This document shows, piece by piece, positions 18,652 to 27,780 of a DNA stretch of 64,000 nucleotides. Source of the stretch: Flavobacterium sp. K5-23 (GTDB lineage: Bacteria > Bacteroidota > Bacteroidia > Flavobacteriales > Flavobacteriaceae); assembly GCF_023278045.1 (NCBI RefSeq), contig NZ_CP056783.1, forward strand, positions 1,583,501 through 1,647,500. The letters are read 5' to 3'. Each line of letters starts with the position of its first letter. The first letter of the stretch is position 1. The notes beneath the pieces were generated by a model. It was not told the origin of the DNA and searched no databases. It saw nothing but the letters and a program-made list of their open reading frames with translations. The translations under genes and the position numbers were made by a program.

Positions 18652-19784
18652 CAAACGAATATCCAAAAGTAGGTTTTTCCCATGGTGGAATCGGCAGTTT
18701 TGTAAAAACACTTGCAGTTGCATTAGTCAAACAAGGGATTAGAGTATCTGTTGTTGGGATGAATTATACTGCAAACGATGAAAATGAAACTAGTGATGGA
18801 GTAACTATTTATCGTCTCCAAAAGAGTAAAATAAAAGGATTGGCTTGGTTTTATAATTCAAAAGCGATTAATGAAAAGATAATAAGTATTCATAAGTTGG
18901 ATCCAATAGATATTGTAGAGACATCAGAACTTGGTCTTGCTTTTATAAAAAAAACAAAAAATATAAAATACATTATCCGTCTTCATGGTGGGCATCATTT
19001 TTTTGCTGAGGGCGAAAATAGAGGAATTAACAAATGGAAAGGATTTCAAGAGAAACGTTCTTTTAAAAAAGCAGACGCTTTTATAGCGGTTTCAAAATAT
19101 GTAAAGAATCATACGGAGAACTATTTGAGTTATAATAATAAACCTCTAGCCTATATTAGTTATCCTATAAATACGGAGTTTTTTAAACCGTTGAAAGACC
19201 AAGAAGTAGCAAGGAAAATTGTTTTTGCTGGAACTGTTTGTGAAAAAAAAGGAATAAGACAATTGATTCAAGCTTTTCCATTGGTAAAAAAACAATTCCC
19301 ACTTGCCACATTGGAGATCTATGGAAGGGATTGGTTTTATCCTGACGGAAGTTCCTATTTAGGAATGTTAAGAGAAAAAGAACTCCCGCAATTAGGAGAG
19401 ATGGTTCAAGACGTACATTTTCATGGTGCTATAGCTTATGATGATATTCCTTCAAAGTATGCACAAGCTGAGGTTTGTGTGTTTCCTTCTCATATGGAAA
19501 CCCAAGGATTAGTGGCTCCAGAAGCTATGGCAATGGAGAAAGCGGTAGTTTTTACCAAGCTAGGACCAGGGCCAGAGACTATAACGGATTATGAAACGGG
19601 ATTGCTTTGTGATCCGCATAATCCCAAAGATATCGCTGATAAAATCAGTTGGTTTTTCATAAACCAAGAAAAAAAGGAAGCAGTAGGAAAAAAAGCAAGT
19701 GCTTTTGTTATAAAAAAATACGGATTGAATAGTATTGTTAATCAAAATAGGATTTTTTTTGAGATAATGTTAAAAAAAACATAA
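18633..19784 (+). CDS. Glycosyltransferase family 4
   Basis: A 383-residue GT4 enzyme. The N-terminus MHICFLTNEYPKVGFSHGG has the first strand and the Gly-rich substrate loop. RLHGGHHFF near residue 112 and IVFAGTVCEKKGIRQLIQA near 195 mark the nucleotide-sugar domain. CVFPSHMETQGLVAPEAMAM near 283 contains the E-x7-E pair (ETQGLVAPE). Retaining transfer from a nucleotide sugar in the cytoplasm is expected. It starts 19 bases inside the previous gene, so the two enzymes are translated together. Confidence 0.88.
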   Translation: MHICFLTNEYPKVGFSHGGIGSFVKTLAVALVKQGIRVSVVGMNYTANDENETSDGVTIYRLQKSKIKGLAWFYNSKAINEKIISIHKLDPIDIVETSELGLAFIKKTKNIKYIIRLHGGHHFFAEGENRGINKWKGFQEKRSFKKADAFIAVSKYVKNHTENYLSYNNKPLAYISYPINTEFFKPLKDQEVARKIVFAGTVCEKKGIRQLIQAFPLVKKQFPLATLEIYGRDWFYPDGSSYLGMLREKELPQLGEMVQDVHFHGAIAYDDIPSKYAQAEVCVFPSHMETQGLVAPEAMAMEKAVVFTKLGPGPETITDYETGLLCDPHNPKDIADKISWFFINQEKKEAVGKKASAFVIKKYGLNSIVNQNRIFFEIMLKKT

Positions 19785-20149
19785 CTTTTATCCAGATACA
19801 GGTTTAAAAACAAGTTCTTATTAAAGCCCACAAAAAGTCCATAAAATGAGGGTGAATTGGCGTGGATAATGAATAGTCAAGGAATTCTTAAGTCTTTCTT
19901 TGATGTAAAATTATGAAGGTATTGCATTACCATTCTTTAGATAATGTTTGATTTAATAATATATTTACAACAATTAAACAAAAAGAGACCTGACCGGAGC
20001 ATTAGATTGGTCAGCAAGTATATGGCGTTTAATATTGAATAAACCCAAAAGCAATAAAAAAAGATTTTTATATATTCTAATTGTTATGAGTTTATAAAAA
20101 GGATTGATGTTTATAAAATGATTTGTATACGTAACACTATTTTTAAAGG
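19785..20149. other. Non-coding gap in glycan locus
   Basis: About 365 bases without a supported gene. A short stem (CTGACC/GGTCAG, around 19990-20014) is visible but lacks a T-tract. No TAnnTTTG promoter is plain. The gap separates the deacetylase/acyltransferase/GT module from a methyltransferase/GT4 module and may be a seam between separately acquired blocks. Confidence 0.4.
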
Positions 20150-20986
20150 ATGAATAAATACATAGTATGTAAAGTTTGTAAAAGCGAAGTTATCTTAATT
20201 AATGAAACCTATAATTTAGGACAATGTAAAAATTGCCAACTTATTTTTTGTTTAACAATTTATTCTCAAAAAGAGTTTGTAACTATTTATGATGAATTAT
20301 ATAATGATGAGGATGCCGTTTACAGTAATCATTCTGTTTTAGAGTATGAAATGCTTTTAAAAAACAAAAAAATTAAAGTTGGACACCATCGATCAAGGCT
20401 TTTAAAGAAACATGTTCTCAATGGCATATGTGAATCGGTTCTTGAAATAGGAAGCGGTATAGGTCTAATTGGTTCTTATATTCGTAATAAAAATAAAAAG
20501 ATTAAATATTTAGGTATTGAAATTGATAAAGAATCATATCAAAAATCTCAATTTTTAAAATTGAATACTATTAATGATGATTTTACTACTATTAAAACTA
20601 TAGAAGAATCTTTTGATGTAATTATGTTGTGGGAAGTGATAGAACACTTACAAGATTTGAAATTATTTATTGAATTAGCTTATGAGAAATTAAATAAAAA
20701 CGGAAAAATTATTCTTTCGACCCCTAATTACAATAAAATTTATAATTATCCAGAAAGAGAAAAGGATGCTTTATTTCAGGATAAACCACCTGTTCATTTG
20801 AACTTTTTTACAAAAGAAAATATCTGTACTATTTTTGAAATAAATCACTTTGTTAACTGTAAGGCTCGAGTAAAGAAATTTCCCTATTTCGATATAAAAA
20901 GCAAGAATTTCTATATTGATTTCATTAAATCTATATTCAATAAATATAATGGTTCTACCTTATATTTTGTAGGTACAAAAGCTTAA
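20150..20986 (+). CDS. Class I SAM methyltransferase with N-terminal zinc ribbon
   Basis: A 278-residue protein. The N-terminus has CKVC (residues 7-10) and CKNC (25-28), a four-Cys zinc ribbon seen in sugar C-methyltransferase-like proteins. SVLEIGSGIGLIGSYI near residue 97 is the SAM-binding motif I, followed by IEID, VIMLWEVIEHLQD (motif IV) and ILSTPNYN, the hallmarks of Methyltransf_11/23 proteins. It lacks signal and membrane segments. In this locus it probably methylates a nucleotide sugar or a glycan residue. Confidence 0.82.
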   Translation: MNKYIVCKVCKSEVILINETYNLGQCKNCQLIFCLTIYSQKEFVTIYDELYNDEDAVYSNHSVLEYEMLLKNKKIKVGHHRSRLLKKHVLNGICESVLEIGSGIGLIGSYIRNKNKKIKYLGIEIDKESYQKSQFLKLNTINDDFTTIKTIEESFDVIMLWEVIEHLQDLKLFIELAYEKLNKNGKIILSTPNYNKIYNYPEREKDALFQDKPPVHLNFFTKENICTIFEINHFVNCKARVKKFPYFDIKSKNFYIDFIKSIFNKYNGSTLYFVGTKA

Positions 20987-21005
20987 TTAGAAACTGAAAT
21001 TCGTA

Positions 21006-22109
21006 ATGAAAACAATTCTTATAGCACATAATTATAGTGTAGTCTCTTTTTCGGCAATGAGTTATCATTTGGCGCATCATTTAGCTGATTTAGGTCATCA
21101 AGTTATATTTATTTCGCATCAACCTTATTTTTTAAAAAAGGAATATAAAGTTATAGGCAAAGGTAGGATTGTTTTATGTTCATGGCCTTCCAATAAAAGG
21201 CCGACTTCCGCTGAAGCTTTTTTTTGGTATACTAGGTTGCATTTAAAATATAAACCAAATGTAATAATTGGACATTTTGTAGGGAGTAATATTAGTATAG
21301 TAGTGTCCAAATTATTGTCTTTAGGAAGAGTGAAAACTTTTGAATATTATCATACTTTACGAGAGCAGATACTGGCTGATTTAAAAAAGGTTTCGATAAA
21401 ACAAAAGCTCCTGTTTTTTCGAAAAAAAATGTTTTATAAATTTTTATGTGATGTAGTTGTATGTCCTTCTGAATTAGCCAAAACTAATTTGAAGGTGCAT
21501 AATAATTTAATAAAGGGAATTGTATTGTTGAACCCTATGGTTGATAGGTTTAATAATAATAAAGTCATAGAAAAGAACACTATTGTTATTTCATATTTAG
21601 GCAGGATTGATCCTTCAAAAGGAGTAGTAGATTTAATCAATGCTTTTATAGCCTATAAAGAAAAGTTTGCTAGTTCAAGAATTGTGTTAAAAATTGCTGG
21701 AACTGGAAATCAAGTTGTAAATATAATAGAGTTAATTAAAGATAAACCTGAGATACATTATTTAGGGGGTATTGAATATTTAGATGTTGATGATTATTTA
21801 AAAGCAAGTCATTATACAATAATTCCCTCTAAATTTGATAATTTGCCCACAGTAGGGCTGGAGTCAATGATGAATAAAACGCCAATATTAATTTCTAATT
21901 CTACAGGTTTGTCTAGTTATTTAACAGAAGGGAAAGATTGTTTTAAGTTTAACCCGACTTTTGAAGATATGATAGCTTTATTTGAAAAAGTAGAGGGCAA
22001 TTTTCATAAATATGAAAAAATGGCTCACTGTGCTAGGAAAACTTTTGAAGAGCAATTTAATATGGAAACCTATTGCAGAAATTTCAATACTCTAATATGC
22101 AATTTGTAA
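21006..22109 (+). CDS. Glycosyltransferase family 4
   Basis: A 367-residue GT4 protein: MKTILIAHNYSVVSFSAMSY opens the acceptor domain, ISYLGRIDPSKGVVDLINAF near residue 198 is the donor-domain signature, and YTIIPSKFDNLPTVGLESMM near 272 carries the nucleotide-sugar contact Glu (the first Glu of the EX7E motif appears replaced by Asp in KFDNLPTVGLE). No membrane segment. It overlaps the next GT4 by 13 bases. Confidence 0.87.
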   Translation: MKTILIAHNYSVVSFSAMSYHLAHHLADLGHQVIFISHQPYFLKKEYKVIGKGRIVLCSWPSNKRPTSAEAFFWYTRLHLKYKPNVIIGHFVGSNISIVVSKLLSLGRVKTFEYYHTLREQILADLKKVSIKQKLLFFRKKMFYKFLCDVVVCPSELAKTNLKVHNNLIKGIVLLNPMVDRFNNNKVIEKNTIVISYLGRIDPSKGVVDLINAFIAYKEKFASSRIVLKIAGTGNQVVNIIELIKDKPEIHYLGGIEYLDVDDYLKASHYTIIPSKFDNLPTVGLESMMNKTPILISNSTGLSSYLTEGKDCFKFNPTFEDMIALFEKVEGNFHKYEKMAHCARKTFEEQFNMETYCRNFNTLICNL

Positions 22110-23224
22110 TATTTACCCATGTACCACATATCAAACAAGCAAATTTATATTATGCTTACGCTCCCTATGTTCGTGAAATGAATATTTGGATTCAAAATGT
22201 GGATGATTTGGTGATTGTTGCTCCTTTGTCTTCCGATAAAAAAACGGAAATTGATGGTTTTTATATAAATCAAAATACTCGATTTAGAGAAGTTTCAAAT
22301 TTCGACATACTATCGTTAAAATCTATTGTGGCTACCATTGTAAAATTACCTAAAATGATATGGGTAATTTATAATGCTATGCAAACTGCTGATCATATTC
22401 ACTTGCGTTGTCCCGGTAACATTGGGTTAATAGCCTGTTTTGTTCAAATTCTTTTTCCAAACAAGCCTAAAACAGCTAAATACGCGGGGAATTGGGACCC
22501 AAATGCCCACCAACCTTGGACTTATAAACTGCAACAAAAACTTTTGAGTAACACTTTTTTTACTCGAAATATGCAGGTTTTAGTGTATGGGGAATGGGCA
22601 GGGATGACTAAGAATATCAAACCTTTTTTCACAGCTACCTATAATGAAGAGGATAAAAAAATAGTAACACCAAAAGTTTTAAAAGGGAAAATTGATTTTG
22701 TCTTTGTGGGGGCTTTAGTCAAAGGGAAGAATCCCTTTTATGCTATTCAATTAGTTAAATCGCTTTCCGAGAAAGGATGTAATGTCTCTTTACGTCTGTA
22801 TGGGGAAGGGGTATTACGTAAAGAATTAGAAGAATATATCATAGAAAACGTATTGGATTCAATGATCACTCTTGAAGGGAATCAGTCTAAAGGAACCGTT
22901 CAAAAAGCGTATCAAGAAAGTCATTTTGTGCTTTTACCCTCCGAAAGTGAAGGTTGGCCCAAAGCCATTGCTGAAGGAATGTTTTGGGGTTGTGTTCCCA
23001 TAGCAACTTCAGTTTCGTGTGTTCCGCTTATGTTGGATAACGGGAATAGAGGCGTTTTACTAGAAATGAATTTAAAAAAGGATACAAATCAACTACTCTT
23101 TTTAATTGCAAATCAAATGGATTATGACTTAAAACATATTAATGCAGTAAAATGGTCAAGTATCTATACTTTAGATTTTTTTAAGAATGAAATTGAGAAG
23201 TTACTATTACTAAATGCAAAATAG
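22097..23224 (+). CDS. Glycosyltransferase family 4
   Basis: I use ATG 22097 (MQFVIFTHVPHIKQANLYYA) rather than the in-frame TTG at 22073, because the Rossmann strand begins here; the protein has 375 residues. It contains FVGALVKGKNPFYAIQLV near residue 204 and LLPSESEGWPKAIAEGMFWG near 283, the latter with the EX7E motif ESEGWPKAIAE. It starts 13 bases inside the previous GT4 gene. Together the two probably add consecutive sugars to the same oligosaccharide. Confidence 0.87.
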   Translation: MQFVIFTHVPHIKQANLYYAYAPYVREMNIWIQNVDDLVIVAPLSSDKKTEIDGFYINQNTRFREVSNFDILSLKSIVATIVKLPKMIWVIYNAMQTADHIHLRCPGNIGLIACFVQILFPNKPKTAKYAGNWDPNAHQPWTYKLQQKLLSNTFFTRNMQVLVYGEWAGMTKNIKPFFTATYNEEDKKIVTPKVLKGKIDFVFVGALVKGKNPFYAIQLVKSLSEKGCNVSLRLYGEGVLRKELEEYIIENVLDSMITLEGNQSKGTVQKAYQESHFVLLPSESEGWPKAIAEGMFWGCVPIATSVSCVPLMLDNGNRGVLLEMNLKKDTNQLLFLIANQMDYDLKHINAVKWSSIYTLDFFKNEIEKLLLLNAK

Positions 23225-23372
23225 TACTTTTTTCATTTAATGATTAAGTTATAATTACCGAAATTGTCAAGGAAGGCAGGTGTTTATATGTTGCTTAATA
23301 AAACACGAGTGAAAATACTGATTATTGTATTTATAATAAAAAGAGATACATTTGGCAATAAAAAAAAATTGA

Positions 23373-24455
23373 ATGCGCGTACTACAAATCATAGATTCAC
23401 TGGAAGCTGGCGGAGCTGAGCGTATGGCAGTCAATTATGCGAATGCCTTGTCTAAAAGAGTAGCGTTTTCTGGAATTGTAGTGACAAGAGAGGAAGGACC
23501 GCTTATGCTGTTTCTTAATACTAATGTCACCTATTTTTTTTTGAATAAAAGAAGTAGTTTCGATTTAAATGCATTATTCCGATTAAAGGCCTTTGTTTTG
23601 AAAAATAATATTAATCTTGTTCATGCACATAGCACCTCTTTTTTCACGGCATTTCTTTTGAAATTTATTTGCCCCTCATTAAATATTATATGGCATGATC
23701 ATTATGGGGACAGTGAATTTCTACATAAGCGACCATCTTTAGTTTTAAAACTGACGCTTCCATTTTTTACAGGAATTATATCAGTAAATCAAAAATTAAA
23801 AGATTGGGCAAAGAATCAAATGCGTTTTAATAACAGTTTGTATTTGCCTAATTTTGTATCTGAAGAAAGTAGTATTCAAGAGACTACTATTTTGAAAGGA
23901 ATTGATGGCAAGCGAATCGTTTGTTTAGCTAATTTAAGAATTCAAAAAAATCATTTTTTATTGCTAGCTGTTGCTAAAAGAATCAAAATTGTATTTCCAG
24001 ATTGGACATTCCATTTGGTGGGAAAAGATAGCGATGATTTCTATTCGGAAAAATTAAAAAAAATAATTTGCGAATTGGAACTTAAAGAGACTGTTTTTAT
24101 ATACGGTACAAGATCAGATATAAGTAGTATTTTGAAACAATCCACAATAGGGATTTTAACTTCTCAATCCGAAGGCTTACCTGTTGCTTTATTAGAATAT
24201 GGTTTGCATAAAAAACCAGTGGTTGTGACGGATGTAGGGGAAGTCTCTTCTGTAATCGTAGACGGGAGTAATGGTTTTATTGTAAGTGTAGGTAATGAAA
24301 TTATATTTTATGATGCACTTCTTAAATTAATTAAGGATGAAATTCTTAGATTAGAATTTGGAAATTCACTTCGTAAAACAATTATTGACAGTTATTCAGA
24401 AAATGTTGTAATGAAGCAATACTTAAATTGGTTACAAAGCACTATCCAAAAATGA
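23373..24455 (+). CDS. Glycosyltransferase family 4
   Basis: A 360-residue GT4 protein: MRVLQIIDSLEAGGAERMA is the textbook N-terminal motif, with LVHAHSTSFFTAFLLK near residue 86 and VCLANLRIQKNHFLLLAVAK near 188. IGILTSQSEGLPVALLEYGL near 265 contains the EX7E pair (ESEG-type: SEGLPVALLE). It is cytoplasmic. A 148-base gap precedes it, and its stop overlaps the start of the polymerase-like membrane protein by 4 bases. Confidence 0.9.
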   Translation: MRVLQIIDSLEAGGAERMAVNYANALSKRVAFSGIVVTREEGPLMLFLNTNVTYFFLNKRSSFDLNALFRLKAFVLKNNINLVHAHSTSFFTAFLLKFICPSLNIIWHDHYGDSEFLHKRPSLVLKLTLPFFTGIISVNQKLKDWAKNQMRFNNSLYLPNFVSEESSIQETTILKGIDGKRIVCLANLRIQKNHFLLLAVAKRIKIVFPDWTFHLVGKDSDDFYSEKLKKIICELELKETVFIYGTRSDISSILKQSTIGILTSQSEGLPVALLEYGLHKKPVVVTDVGEVSSVIVDGSNGFIVSVGNEIIFYDALLKLIKDEILRLEFGNSLRKTIIDSYSENVVMKQYLNWLQSTIQK

Positions 24456-25789
24456 AAAAAGAAGAACAGTCTTATCTTTATCTTATCCTTTTCCATATTT
24501 TTATTGGCTTTTTTATATATATATTCCCTTTTACTTCAAAAATATATGGCTATTCCATTTTTATATTTGGAGCATATTACATTATAAAAACCCAAAATAA
24601 AAACAACGAGGCACTTGTAGTAGCTGCCTATGTAGTAGGAGCTGAGGTGTTATTGAGGATGACTGGTGGTAATATCACATATGAGTTTTCAAAATACGGG
24701 GTGATGCTTTTTTTATTTTTAGGTATGTACTACAGCGGGTTTTCTAAAGGAGCTGCTCCTTATTGGATTTTTTTATTATTGCTTGTGCCTAGTGTGGTAC
24801 TATCTACTTTTGTATTGAATTTTGATACCAATATAAGAAATGCAATTGCTTTTAATTTGTCAGGACCTGTTTGTTTAGGAATAGCTTCATTATATACCTA
24901 TCGAAGAAAAATCTCTCTTGAACAAATGAATGTTATTTTACTAAGTTTAGGATTACCCATCATTAGCTGTGTAGTTTATTTAATTTTTTATACCCCTAAT
25001 ATTCAGGATGTGGTTACAGGGACACAATCTAATTTTGAAACTTCGGGTGGTTTTGGCCCCAATCAGGTAGCCACTTTTTTAGGACTAGGGATGTTTATTT
25101 TTTTTTCGAGAATTATTTTAGAGTCAAAATCAAAAATTTTAGTAGTAATTAATTTGATTGTAGCGTTTAATATTAGTTATAGAGGGATGGTTACTTTTTC
25201 CCGCGGTGGTATGATAACGGGATTTTTGATGATTGTATTGTTACTTGGCTTTTTGTATTCAAAGTCTAATTACCGTGGAAAGGTAAAGCTAAATTATATT
25301 ATAGTATTGATTTCATTGGCGATGATGCTTGTTTGGGCCTATACTTCATTTCAAACGGGGGGGTTAATTGATAAACGGTATGCCAATCAAGATGCTGCAG
25401 GAAGAGCAAAAGAGAGTCAGCTTACTGGAAGAGAAGATATTGCCCAAAATGAAATCAATACTTTTTTTAATAATCCTGTTTTTGGAGTTGGTGTAGGGAA
25501 AGGGGTGGAGGTTCGTGAAGCTGAGACGGGGACTTTTGTGTTGTCCCATGATGAAATTACAAGAATGCTTGCAGAGCACGGTTCGTTAGGAGCTCTAGGT
25601 TTGTTGATCTTGTTTTTTACTCCTTTAGTATTGTATCTTGAAAATAAGTTCAATATGTTTTTGTTGTGTTTTGTAGCTTTTTGGTTTTTAACCATCAATC
25701 ATGCCGCTATGCGAACCGCTGTTCCCGCCTTTGTATACTCCTTGTCCTTATTGAATGTGCAATTAGGAACGCCTAATAAACGAGAGTAG
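24452..25789 (+). CDS. O-antigen ligase/polymerase-like membrane protein (Wzy_C type)
   Basis: Starting at ATG 24452 (4-base overlap with the GT4 gene; an upstream in-frame TTG at 24428 is less likely), the protein has 445 residues and about eleven hydrophobic segments. A large soluble loop between about residues 300 and 375 with NPVFGVGVGKG and SHDEITRMLAEHGSLG fits the WaaL/Wzy_C loop, where a conserved His is essential. FSRGGMITGFLMI matches the RGG region before the last cluster of helices. It would either polymerise repeat units or ligate them to the lipid acceptor in the periplasm. Confidence 0.85.
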   Translation: MKKEEQSYLYLILFHIFIGFFIYIFPFTSKIYGYSIFIFGAYYIIKTQNKNNEALVVAAYVVGAEVLLRMTGGNITYEFSKYGVMLFLFLGMYYSGFSKGAAPYWIFLLLLVPSVVLSTFVLNFDTNIRNAIAFNLSGPVCLGIASLYTYRRKISLEQMNVILLSLGLPIISCVVYLIFYTPNIQDVVTGTQSNFETSGGFGPNQVATFLGLGMFIFFSRIILESKSKILVVINLIVAFNISYRGMVTFSRGGMITGFLMIVLLLGFLYSKSNYRGKVKLNYIIVLISLAMMLVWAYTSFQTGGLIDKRYANQDAAGRAKESQLTGREDIAQNEINTFFNNPVFGVGVGKGVEVREAETGTFVLSHDEITRMLAEHGSLGALGLLILFFTPLVLYLENKFNMFLLCFVAFWFLTINHAAMRTAVPAFVYSLSLLNVQLGTPNKRE

Positions 25790-25956
25790 CGTTTTTAATA
25801 ATTACAAACGCGTTTGTATTCAATTTTTATTTATTTAAATTCAATGAGAATGTTCTTGTTTCAAATGTTTTCACGCCATTTTTGATAATAGTTTAGTTTT
25901 AATTAAAACGATATCTTGACAAAATTACTATATTGCGCTACCAATCAAACGTTACA

Positions 25957-27348
25957 ATGACTAAAAACAAAATGCATTTTGAAATATCAGAAAGGAAGAT
26001 GATTCTTCGTTTTTTTGATGTTTTTTTTGTTTTGTCTGTCTTGTATGTAATCGGGAGTGTTTTTGAATATTCATATCTTGAAAATACGGCATCCTCTGTG
26101 AAAAGAATACTTGTCTTTGCCTTGTATCTCAATGTCTTTGGGGCAATATTTGAAATGTATAACTTACAGGTAGCCAGTAATGAATTTCAAGTTTTACGAA
26201 GTTCTATTCTTACTGGGTCAATTACTGTTTTGGCCTATTTATTAACGCCAATATTAACTCCTGTACTCCCTGAAAGCCGAATCCAAATTTTCTTGTTTTA
26301 TATAATTGTAATAATTGTTTTGTACAGCTGGAGGTTGTTTTATGTCCGTTATTTAGCTTCAAACCGTTTTCGTCAAAATGCGGTTTTAATATGCGATAAA
26401 GATCAAGCCGAAGAATTGATTTTGGGATTAGAAAATATAGATCCACATTACAAAATTGTTGCGTATGTCAATTCGGATACTTTAGAAAATAAAAGTGAAG
26501 ACTATCATTATGTTGAGAATATCAAAAGAACTGATTTGGTTTCATTTGTTAATGAGAATAAAATTTCGGAAATTGTTATTGCTTCCAAAAAAACGGAATT
26601 TATAACTACTGAACTTTATCAACAGCTAATACGTTTGCTTGAAACAGGTAACATCATTCGGGAGTACACTCAAGTTTATGAAAGTAAAACCCAGCGTATT
26701 CCAATTCATTTTATGGAAAGGGATTTTTATAAATTTTTCCCGTTTAGCGGAAGTAATCAAAACAAACTCTATTTATCCTTAATACGAATTTTTGATATTG
26801 GACTTTCGGTTTTTGGGCTATTTGTTGGTATTACTCTGACACCTTTTATTGTATTGGGAAATAGGATAGGTAATAAAGGGGATTTGTTTTATACTCAGGA
26901 ACGAGTTGGGAAAGATGGCGAAATCTTTAATATTCTAAAATTTCGAACAATGGTAAAAAACGCCGAGTCAAACGGAGCAGTTTTCGCTGTTGCGAATGAC
27001 AATAGAATTACGGGTTTTGGTAAGTTTTTAAGAAAAACCAGAATCGATGAATTTCCTCAGTTTTTAAACATATTAAAAGGAGAGATGGCTATAGTGGGAC
27101 CACGTCCAGAGCGTCCCTTTTTTGTAAAAGCAATAGCAGCCAAAATGCCTTTTTACGAAACCAGACATGTGATAAAACCAGGATTGACGGGTTGGGCTCA
27201 AGTTAATTATGCTTATGGTGAAACTATAGAAGATAGTCTTATCAAACTGCAATACGATCTCTACTATATAAAACACAGGAGTGTATATCTGGATTTGAAT
27301 ATAGCTATTAAGACGATAACTACAGTATTGTTTTATAGAGGGCAGTAG
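25957..27348 (+). CDS. Polyprenyl-phosphate sugar phosphotransferase (WcaJ/WbaP-like initiating enzyme)
   Basis: I prefer ATG 25957 (MTKNKMHFEIS) over an in-frame TTG at 25933; 463 residues. Four hydrophobic segments fill residues ~20-140, then a soluble domain (AVLICDKDQAEELI), then a re-entrant hydrophobic segment near 275 and the catalytic C-terminus: KFRTMVKNAE, FGKFLRKTRIDEFPQFLNIL, KGEMAIVGPRPERPFF and KPGLTGWAQVNY. These are the bacterial sugar transferase motifs. It loads the first sugar-phosphate on undecaprenyl phosphate to begin each repeat unit. It closes the glycan locus. Confidence 0.92.
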   Translation: MTKNKMHFEISERKMILRFFDVFFVLSVLYVIGSVFEYSYLENTASSVKRILVFALYLNVFGAIFEMYNLQVASNEFQVLRSSILTGSITVLAYLLTPILTPVLPESRIQIFLFYIIVIIVLYSWRLFYVRYLASNRFRQNAVLICDKDQAEELILGLENIDPHYKIVAYVNSDTLENKSEDYHYVENIKRTDLVSFVNENKISEIVIASKKTEFITTELYQQLIRLLETGNIIREYTQVYESKTQRIPIHFMERDFYKFFPFSGSNQNKLYLSLIRIFDIGLSVFGLFVGITLTPFIVLGNRIGNKGDLFYTQERVGKDGEIFNILKFRTMVKNAESNGAVFAVANDNRITGFGKFLRKTRIDEFPQFLNILKGEMAIVGPRPERPFFVKAIAAKMPFYETRHVIKPGLTGWAQVNYAYGETIEDSLIKLQYDLYYIKHRSVYLDLNIAIKTITTVLFYRGQ

Positions 27349-27405
27349 GTAAATAAGAATATAACAAGTCGCGATGAGAAATAACAGCATCATTAGGCGA
27401 TATTA

Positions 27406-27438
27406 AAAGGGTTTGTACTTTTCTTTAAATAACCCTTT
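27406..27438 (+). terminator. Weak stem-loop after the glycan locus
   Basis: AAAGGGTT (27406-27413) and AACCCTTT (27431-27438) form a perfect 8-bp stem with a 17-base loop, 58 bases after the last gene of the locus. A strong T-tract is missing, so factor-independent termination here is possible but not certain. Confidence 0.4.
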
Positions 27439-27489
27439 GTTCATAATTAAATTATTTTAAAAATCAGACCTGTAATGATTATGCGGTCG

Positions 27490-27682
27490 TATTCCCCTCT
27501 TGAGAGGGGTAAGGGGTGTGTCCTTTTCTCAAAGCAAACAATACCTTATTGATAACATTCTGACTTCGTGTTTTTTGAAACCAAAAAACGTTAATAAAAA
27601 CACACTCCTAGCCCCTATAACTCCGGTTTATATTCGTTTTGGAGTCGTTGAATCTTCGATTTCAAGAGGGGACTTCCGCCCC
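27490..27682. repeat. Intergenic element with related inverted ends
   Basis: Left end TCCCCTCTTGAGAGGGGTAA followed by GGGGTGTG (27493-27520) and right end CACACTCCTAGCCCC (27601-27615) through TCAAGAGGGGAC (27662-27673) are inverted relatives. CCCCTCTTGAGAGGGG is itself a 16-base palindrome. The sequence has the look of a dispersed Flavobacterium intergenic repeat. A 64-codon open frame across it (27500-27694) has no recognisable features and I do not count it as a gene. The rest of 27349-27780 holds only the weak stem-loop described above. Confidence 0.6.
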
Positions 27683-27780
27683 GTTTACATTTAATGTTTA
27701 GGTACTTATTAATTATATTATCGAGAAATCAAATTAACCCAAAAAGGTGAAAACAACTCATCCTTTATTATTTTCTTTTC

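Noticed and set aside
27500-27694. 64-codon open frame in the gap after the glycan locus
   Set aside because: It spans a palindromic intergenic repeat and encodes no recognisable pattern; no promoter-like signal precedes it.
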